DNA of 64,000 nucleotides from Priapulus caudatus. Lineage: Eukaryota > Priapulida > Priapulimorpha > Priapulimorphida > Priapulidae. Of the stretch, positions 57,887-64,000 are shown piece by piece (the stretch's first letter is position 1; each line of letters opens with the position of its first letter). A model generated the notes under the pieces. It was not told where the DNA came from. It was given only the letters and a program-made list of their open reading frames with translations, and made no database searches. The stretch lies in assembly GCF_000485595.1 (NCBI RefSeq), contig NW_014577619.1, positions 92,128 through 156,127 on the forward strand, written 5' to 3'. A program made the translations under genes and the position numbers.

Positions 57887-58242
57887 CATGCATTCATTAC
57901 ATTTTGTCTCATAACTTTAAAGGGATAGCAGACTCTAGGATTTTACTGCATACAACTGTACTTCCTGTATAACAAATCGTCTATACCCACAGGTATTTGT
58001 TACCAGATACCTAATTTAATTGTTATACTTAATTACACATCAATGCTACGAAATTTGTAATTTTAACCTAAATTAACTGAAAATAACACTAGAACCTAGA
58101 GTAAACGATCCCTTTAAACATGTTTGCCAATTTCAGTCCCTTGAACATTTTAAATGGTACACATGATGTAGGAAAGGCACATGAGTATTTTGTTTGACAC
58201 ACCTAAATTTCTGTAGCGTTGTTCTATGCTTGCGCATTTCAG

Positions 58243-58601
58243 AGAGTGACACGGCCATGATAGCATGTGAAAACATGCTGTGCAATCGTGGCATGTGGTT
58301 TCACCTCGATTGTGTGAGCATGACTGAATCCACGGTTCCCGACGGAGAGTGGTTCTGTTCAGATAAATGCCACACATCGAAGAGTAAGACCACATGCACG
58401 AATGATGGCAAACTGGACCACATTCTCGAATACAGCAAATATGTTGTATGGCGAGGCCTTACAAACTTTACCAAGCTTCAAGAGACGTGGTCCGAGAAGG
58501 TGACGGCCCTGCCATGATCAGAATGTAGCGCATCACCATGCCTGACTTCTGGCTGAGGCGCCACAACAAGTATCTCATACTTGGACACTGCCTTCTAGCA
58601 G
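58243..58601 (+). pseudogene. PHD-finger exon of the DUF6589 element
   Basis: Acceptor TTTCAG at 58237-58242, donor GTAGCT at 58602. Reads MIACENMLCNRGMWFHLDCV and VPDGEWFCSDKCH: the last part of a PHD finger (C-x4-C, W-F-H-x2-C, W-F-C-x2-C), with the first Cys pair expected in a preceding exon. It continues with LDHILEYSKYVVWRGLTNFT and, after a frameshift near 58515 and a stop, MPDFWLRRHNKYLILGHCLL. This PHD plus tail is the usual C-terminus of DUF6589 proteins, where the finger may bind histone tails and guide integration (inference). Confidence 0.8.
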
Positions 58602-58644
58602 GTAGCTCATTGCATTACTTTAAAACTAAAACATACTACTAACT

Positions 58645-58948
58645 GAGGAGGAAGACCACGTATGCGGCTCAAGTGATAAGACAGCAGAGATTGCCGTCAT
58701 AACGACCGCTCCAACAAGGGCGCATCTAATGGTGCCCGCGGTCAGTCTACAGGAGCTTGTCGAAGCGGGAGAAGTGAGCGTGATCACTCAGGAAGTCAAG
58801 GCGGATTTTAGTAAGAATACAGACGCCAATAGCTATTTGGAGTCTAGGAGCCGTCACCTCAAACAGGATTACGGAAATACGACTTCCTCCTCAGGAGATG
58901 CTCAACGGCTCACAATGACGAACATAATAATGGGGCGGAGACGCCAGG
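58645..58948 (+). mobile_element. Interior of the tRNA-His LTR element, copy 3, split by a transposon
   Basis: Matches 42358-42650 (GAGGAAGACC-CGTATGCGGC to GGAGACGCCAGG). It resumes at 60052 and runs into the 195-bp LTR tail at 60085-60280. Confidence 0.75.
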
Positions 58949-60051
58949 ACCCGGTTCCACAGTCGTGGATTAACTTTAACCCTGAGTTAAGACTAACTCT
59001 GAGTTAAACTCACTAACTCTGAGTTAGTAAACTCAGAGTTAAATTTGGGTTTCATAAACATGGATTAAATCCTGAGTTAAGTAACTCAGAGTTAAATATT
59101 TTAACTCAGAGTTAAATATTTTAACTCAGAGTTAGTATCCCATAATTTCCAATAATAATAACAATAGAACAGACGCCAGCAGCAGACGAACGTGCTAAAC
59201 GCAGCAATGGCAGGATTAAAGAAGCGTTCGCCAAATTTTTCTAGTGCAGAAAAGGCACTGCTAGTGGAGTTGTATGATTTCAACAAGAGTGTACTGACAT
59301 CAAAATTAACGAACGATGTAACAAACAAGTGTAAAAACAATATATGGAATGAAATCGCGGAGAAAGTAAGCAGTATTGGAGTGTGTGAGCGGTCGGCAGA
59401 GGACGTGAAATATAAGTGGAAGAATTTGTGTGTTGCGGCGAAAAAAGAAAATGCGATGAAAAAGAAAGATTAAAAAAAAACAGGAGGTGGGCCGGCCAAG
59501 ACAGAGCTCGACCTTATAACGGACAAGATCATTCAGATCAACGGAGAGCGAGAATCGTGGAGCGGGATTCCGGGAGCGGATACGCTGGATTCGTTCGCAA
59601 TCGCTAGGCCTACGTCAAGTTCAACATCGGGTAGGCATATTACTAATACTAGTAACTTACTAGTATAATTACTACGATTAGTGCGAGTAATTCTACTACT
59701 GCTAAGTAGAAATATCATTAGAACGAACAAACTAAGTCATCATAGATTAATGGCCAGCCTATTTCAGCTAGTTTATGAATGGCATCACCGCCGTTTCTGC
59801 AATGTTTATATCGTCTGTCAACATTGCAACGCATGATGGGTATAATGTCAAAGGTCATTTTTAACCCTGAGTTAAGAGTTAATCCAGGTTCGAACCAGAG
59901 TTAAATTTTAACTCTGAGTTAGGCATATTTAACTCAGAGTTAAAGTTAATCCACGACTGTGAAACCGAATTTAACTCTGAGTTAACTTTTAACTCTGAGT
60001 TAAGGAATTTAACTCAGAGTTAAGAGTTAACCCACGACTGTGGAACCGGGT
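58949..60051. mobile_element. 1.1-kb Myb/SANT-carrying DNA transposon (Harbinger-like)
   Basis: TIRs ACCCGGTTCCACAGTCGTGG and its complement at the other end (22 bp with one difference). Flanks CCAGG (58944-58948 and 60052-60056) form a 5-bp duplication; the empty site GCCAGGAGTCC is seen at 42660. Subterminal regions are packed with AACTCAGAGTT/AACTCTGAGTT palindromes: at least six in 58990-59140 and five in 59910-60030. An inner TIR-like CCACGACTGTGAAACCG lies near 59951. It encodes only a Myb-like protein and no transposase, so it would need a partner in trans. PIF/Harbinger is suggested by the Myb protein; the 5-bp duplication does not fit that well. Confidence 0.85.
59207..59473 (+). CDS. 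Myb/SANT-like DNA-binding protein (interrupted in a poly-A run)
   Basis: From ATG 59207 (GCAGCAATGG) an 88-residue frame: MAGLKKRSPNFSSAEKALLV, then NIWNEIAEKVSSIGV and DVKYKWKNLCVAAKKENA. Three helices with the Trp spacing of Myb_DNA-bind_5/SANT-like proteins that accompany Harbinger transposases. The stop at 59471 lies just before a run of A. One base of difference in that run would continue the frame into KTGGGPAKTELDLITDKIIQ and GIPGADTLDS, the usual tail of this family, to about 59630. So the gene is either broken by one indel or misread. It probably binds the AACTC-GAGTT palindromes at both ends of its transposon (inference, by analogy with Harbinger Myb proteins). Confidence 0.82.
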   Translation: MAGLKKRSPNFSSAEKALLVELYDFNKSVLTSKLTNDVTNKCKNNIWNEIAEKVSSIGVCERSAEDVKYKWKNLCVAAKKENAMKKKD

Positions 60052-60084
60052 CCAGGAGTCCATGTTGATACGCCAGGATTCTGA

Positions 60085-60740
60085 ATGTTTTTGCTCTGTG
60101 TACTGACTCTCCAAGTAGCTGTTCAGCTAGCACGAAACGAAACGTTGTGTTACGAACAACACAACAAAAGAACATTAATCAACGCAAGGCTTAGAACTCT
60201 AACGCTCACATCATACGTTTGGAGCGGCACCATCAAGCACCACACTTGACTATACGATACAACATGCGCTTCATTTCATTTGTAGTGACAAATCTACAAC
60301 GATCAGATTTGAAGTGTGTTGAACAACTTGAGAAAGTGGTGGTCAATAGTAGTATCAACACAATAACTACTAGTATAACGTCTGGCATTTGCCAAGAAAC
60401 ATGTCAAAATATTAACATGGGCCACATGCAATTAAATGTGAAACGTTTAGAGTAGTAGTCTGTAGAGTTGGGCAGCTTTATCTGGAATGGGTTAGGGTTC
60501 CCACAGTCATTCCTGGTTTATAGAATGGCTGCAGGATACGCGTGCACTGCGTCTGGCATGCCCTCACCCAAGCAGATAGCGTTGCCTTTTATTCTACACC
60601 CAATTAATTTTATATTACTAGGTCACATATCTATGATTATTTGTGTCATAGAGGGCAGCTTACGAGAGGCAGTCAGACTCATAGTATCGTCTAACATATT
60701 GGCGATATACAAAAACCATGATGGCTTAAAACTAACGACA
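60085..60740. repeat. LTR tail and its flank block, copy 3
   Basis: 60085-60280 matches 42064-42258 and 42686-42888. 60280-60735 matches 46570-47020. It ends at CTAACGACAAAGCAG where the hAT C-terminal fragment begins, a junction not seen elsewhere in the window. Confidence 0.8.
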
Positions 60741-61060
60741 AAGCAGTGAGTGCAGAGAAGAAGGTGAGAGAGAAGGAAGTGGAGGCCCTTAAGCAGAAGG
60801 TAGGGGCATTGGAGGCCCTGCTGGAGGAGGCGAAGGACTTGGCAAAGGACCCTCTGCAGGCATTGAAGGATGGGGAAATTGCCGGCTATATATATCGAGG
60901 ATATATCGTGCGTATTGTGCGTCAGGTACTGTAAAAAGTAGCTGTTTGTGACCCTACCATCCACAAGTTGATGTGGAGAGGGGTTTTAGCAGACAAAATT
61001 TGGTTAAAACAGCTCTGAGAAATAACCTGAAAACAGAAAGCGTTTGCGACATTCTAACCA

Positions 61061-61097
<37 letters not shown>

Positions 61098-61179
61098 TGA
61101 AGGCGCAGAAGAAGAGATGTTTGACTTTGAAAAGTGCTATGTCCAGTGGTGTGCCAAAAAAGGATCCTGCCAGCAGTAA
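60736..61179 (+). pseudogene. hAT C-terminal fragment plus coiled coil, copy 2
   Basis: Repeats 32102-32516 at about 97 percent. Coiled coil to stop at 60932, then FSRQNLVKTALRNNLKTESV and IKIEGAEEEMFDFEKCYVQW to TAA 61179. An AATC microsatellite of about eight units (61057-61096) lies inside the frame, adding a run of Ile-Asn-Gln-Ser; copy 1 lacks it and has lost the frame there. Confidence 0.65.
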
Positions 61180-61640
61180 AGAAAAAAATTCAAACAATTT
61201 TAATGTCTCTGTCAGTCAGTCAGAGTCATGGTGGTGAATCATAGTGTAACACTGTAGTTTTCTACTTCATGCATATAAATGTTTGTGAAAAAATAAGAAA
61301 AGAAAAATTATTTATCACCTCTTTGTGTTCAGAAAATGTTAGGCTACAGATGTGGCTAACAGGAATCCAAATTGGCTAATGAAAATTGATTCTGGCCAAC
61401 TGCTTGGCTACAGGAAAAAAATCCTAGCTAGGGCCCTGGGGAGCGTAGCAAGTTCATTTTGACTGGGGGCGCAGCCTGCATGGTTTGTCTTCTTGACAGA
61501 GGGGAATTCGCCATTAGCCACTTGTAAGAGTATATACAATGTTCTGGATGGCAAGTGAGTCCTTTGCCCCGCCGCGAGCTACAGGCCTGCTCATACCGCC
61601 GTCTGTTACGCGGAGTCTCATCTTGAATTTGTACTTCTGA
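61180..61640. other. 3' flank and leader shared with the DUF6589 copies
   Basis: Repeats 32517-32780 and then 38630-38835: TTGGCTAATGAAAATTGATT, the empty site GGGGAGCGTAGC at about 61439 and the leader before exon a. Confidence 0.7.
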
Positions 61641-62293
61641 TTTGTTAGGTTATCAGTCGTCGCGTCGCCACCCTACTCACTATGCAGTCTACTCGTCGAA
61701 CGATGCTGTCCAACACAAGCTGACATTTCATGACCAAATATCTACATTCAAGGACAACCAGACAGCTCTCATATCCGCGCGAGCAGAGAAGGCAACCATC
61801 GAGCTGCTCTTGGCCACCAACCCCTTCAGTGGGCTGCCAGAATAGGAGAGTGCGTCGTGCGAGAGAAGATCCAAGCCAGCCAAGTCCATTCCAGTATTTT
61901 TTCATTACACAAAATGTAGTGCACGCCGTGTATGTCTACACCAAGTTATTTGTCTAACATACATTGTAACACTTACTGATAGTTAACATCAGCGAACATG
62001 CTTATAGGTCCAAGCTTTTCACTTTGCTGGGACAATGTGCAAATAGAGACAGAAGTGCGCCACCAGGGAAGCCATTCTTCCAACAAAGTTCTGCTCTGGG
62101 CAAATGCTTGTGCTGCGTACAACAGAGATTCATGCAGGTATTAGACTATGTCAATATGCAGTTATACACCAAATCATTGACCATGATTGTAAACCGGTTT
62201 CAAATAAGTTCATTTAATCCTTTGTTTTCGGATAGCATTGTTTCTCATTACAAATACATAATCTACACATCTCACGGTTCTGCTTTTTTTCGT
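61641..62293 (+). pseudogene. DUF6589 exons a and b, copy 3
   Basis: Exon a about 61650-61850 (with 2-5 base deletions, QTALISARAEKATIELLLAT) and exon b about 62008-62137 (WDNVQIETEVRHQGSH). At 62293 the intron sequence stops inside TTTTTTTCGT and joins a different gene. Confidence 0.75.
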
Positions 62294-64000
62294 GTATACA
62301 AAGAGAGTGTACCAACTGTGGAGTAGATGGAATTGTAAGATTTTTTCAACCCCTAGTGGAGGCCAACATGGATGTGAAAGTGACCTACACCAAATGGGGT
62401 CTGACAAAACCGCTTCGAAAAGGAAAGGAAGTTACCCATATGATGCCCCGAAGTTATGAGGAAAGTCCAACGGCTGTTGTGGTAGAACTCTCATCAGAAC
62501 TTCAGACCCTTGCCCAACATGTTTTTGTAGCCAACTGGCAACAGAATCAAGCGTCACTTCTATTAAAATCTCTTCCGCCCGATTGGAACGTATTAAATAT
62601 GGACTTCGCGGAAAACTATTCTTGTGTAATGCAAGAAGAGGTACAGAGCGCCCACTGGGGCCATTCCCAAGTCACCCTACATCCCATTGTGGCTTATTAT
62701 AGATGCCCCGAGGAAGAGTGTGGAGAGATAATACAGGAGGCGTTGATTTTTCTCACAGATGACGGTCAACATGATGCTCATGCGGTAGCAGAGTTTGTAA
62801 ATTTGGCCAACAAACATTTGCAGGAAAAGAGGGGACTGACTATCTCAAAGGAAATTCAGTTAACAGATGGGTGCGCAGCACAGTATAAGTCGAGGATCCC
62901 ATTTACAGATGTGTCATATGCTGAAGATGACTTCAGTTTCCCCATTGAAAGACACTTTTATGGGTCGAGACATGGCAAAGGACCTTCTGATGGGGCAGGG
63001 GGGGTTGTCAAGTCAGCAGCAAGGAGAAGTATAAAAGGTTTGAACCAAGTCATCAACAATGCGAAAGATCTTTATGACTTTGGGGTGACTATGAAGAATC
63101 AAGAAGAACAAAGTGATGGTCATATTCCTCATAAGAGGACCTTCTTCCATGTAGTCAAAGAGATCAACCGAAACCGCCCAGACAGGAATTCTAAGACACT
63201 TCCAGGTACGCGAAAAATACAAGCAGTAAAATCTGCAGGCCATGATATGGGTGGAACAATTTATACCAGAAATCTTTCTTGTTTTTGTGCAAGTTGTGTC
63301 ACCGACGGCCATGATGACGACTGTGAAAACAAATCCTATGTTCAAAACTGGGATATGAGAGATATTCCAACTGTCAACAGTGACCGAGGCAGGGTGAGAC
63401 AGAGAGGACAGCAGGGAAGAGGTAGAAGACGAGGAAGAGGAGGGAGAAGGCAGGAGGATGGAGCTATACAGCAAGATGGGACGATGCAGCAAGATGGGGC
63501 GATGCAGCAAGATGGGGCAAGGCAGCAAGATGGAGACAGAATTGGACAAAGAGGTGGAAGACGGGGAAGGGGAAGGGGAAGAAGAGTAGGAGGGCAGCAG
63601 ATTGGAGTAAGAAGGCAGCAAGATGGAGCGATGCAGCAAGATGAAGATGGGGCGATGCAGCAAGATGGAGACAGAATTGGACAAAGAGGTGGAAGACGGG
63701 GAAGGGGAAGGGGAAGAAGGGGAGGAGGGCGGCAGATTGGAGTAAGAAGGCAGCAAGATGGAGCGATACAGCAAGATGAAGACGGAGCGATACAGCAAGA
63801 TGGAGATGGAGCGATACAGCAAGATGGAGACGGACCGATACAGCAAGATGGAGATGGAGCGATACAGCAAGATGGAGACGGAGCGATACAGCAAGATGGA
63901 GATGGAGCGATACAGCAAGATGGAGACGGACCGATACAGCAAGATGGAGATGGAGCGATACAGCAAGATGGAGACGGAGCGATACAGCAAGATGGAGATG
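62294..64000 (+). CDS. Transposase-like protein with RGG and octapeptide repeats, open at both ends
   Basis: One uninterrupted frame of 568 codons (codon starts 62296 to 63997) runs off the window. Start region QRECTNCGVDGIVRFFQPLV is already mid-protein. Blocks: MDFAENYSCVMQEEVQSAHW (62599), SQVTLHPIVAYYRCP, LTDGCAAQYKSRIPF (62860), HFYGSRHGKGPSDGAGGVVK (62953) and CFCASCVTDGHDDDC (63280, likely zinc-binding). Asp in DFAENY, in TDG and in PSDGAGG fit a DDE/RNase H-fold triad (inference). This protein family is widespread and unnamed in invertebrate genomes. After residue 365 comes GRGRRRGRGGRR (RGG-type), then a 45-residue unit repeated twice (period 135 bp, from 63541 and 63676), then about ten DGDGAIQQ octapeptides (24 bp each, from about 63770). 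The clean frame contrasts with all neighbours. The 5' end is lost at the junction at 62293. Confidence 0.8.
63541..64000. repeat. Coding tandem repeats: 135-bp unit twice, then 24-bp units
   Basis: ATTGGACAAAGAGGTGGAAG recurs 135 bp apart. From about 63770 GATGGAGACGGAGCGATACA plus GCAA repeats every 24 bp to the window end, alternating GCG and CCG codons (Ala or Pro). The length multiples of three keep the frame open. Confidence 0.9.

Noticed and set aside
63013-63990. A 325-codon minus-strand ORF rich in Leu, Tyr, Arg, Ser and Ile repeats
   Set aside because: It is the antisense reading of the plus-strand DGDGAIQQ and RGG repeats. The plus strand carries recognisable conserved motifs upstream in the same frame.

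Overview
This window reads as the nuclear genome of an animal, most likely a marine invertebrate. Genes are split by GT-AG introns, some CDS starts sit in good context, and nearly every recognisable coding stretch belongs to a transposon class typical of such genomes (copia, BEL/Pao, Ty3/gypsy, Ngaro/DIRS, CR1/Jockey LINEs, KDZ, Academ-like, hAT, MULE, piggyBac- and Kolobok-like, DUF6589-type). There is no operon, rRNA or CRISPR. The species cannot be fixed from the sequence.

Left part (1-20 kb): a copia 3' end, a multi-exon KDZ transposase remnant, a BEL/Pao gag remnant, an internally deleted gypsy fragment, a HECT E3-ligase C-lobe gene ending at 11033, a convergent minus-strand exon, a GxSxG-less SGNH hydrolase ORF with one stop, a MULE exon, an LTR-like segment joined to a complete reverse-complement tRNA-His including CCA, a frameshifted Ngaro/DIRS element, satellite-like arrays, and a decayed metazoan integrase gene.

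Middle (20-32 kb): a tandem duplication (20.95-22.50 and 23.30-24.93 kb, the second with an N gap) carrying a transposase exon and an alpha-kinase exon, a THAP exon between the copies, and the last alpha-kinase exons, whose final intron holds a LINE. Next is a gypsy element split precisely by a TTAA-flanked MITE.

Right part (32-64 kb): a 5.8-kb DNA transposon with about 350-bp terminal inverted repeats (Academ-like), then repeated copies of a DUF6589/PHD transposon gene and of an LTR-tRNA-His/MITE/HECT block. One copy (about 49.6-56.2 kb) is full of single-base indels and looks like uncorrected long-read sequence. A Myb/SANT-carrying DNA transposon (58.9-60.1 kb) is nested in another copy. 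The window ends inside a long, uninterrupted plus-strand ORF (62.3-64 kb) with DDE-like motifs and RGG and octapeptide repeats.

Most genes here do not work together. They are nested and duplicated mobile elements. The candidate cellular genes are the HECT ligases, the alpha-kinase and the minus-strand exon, and these families also travel with transposons in invertebrates.
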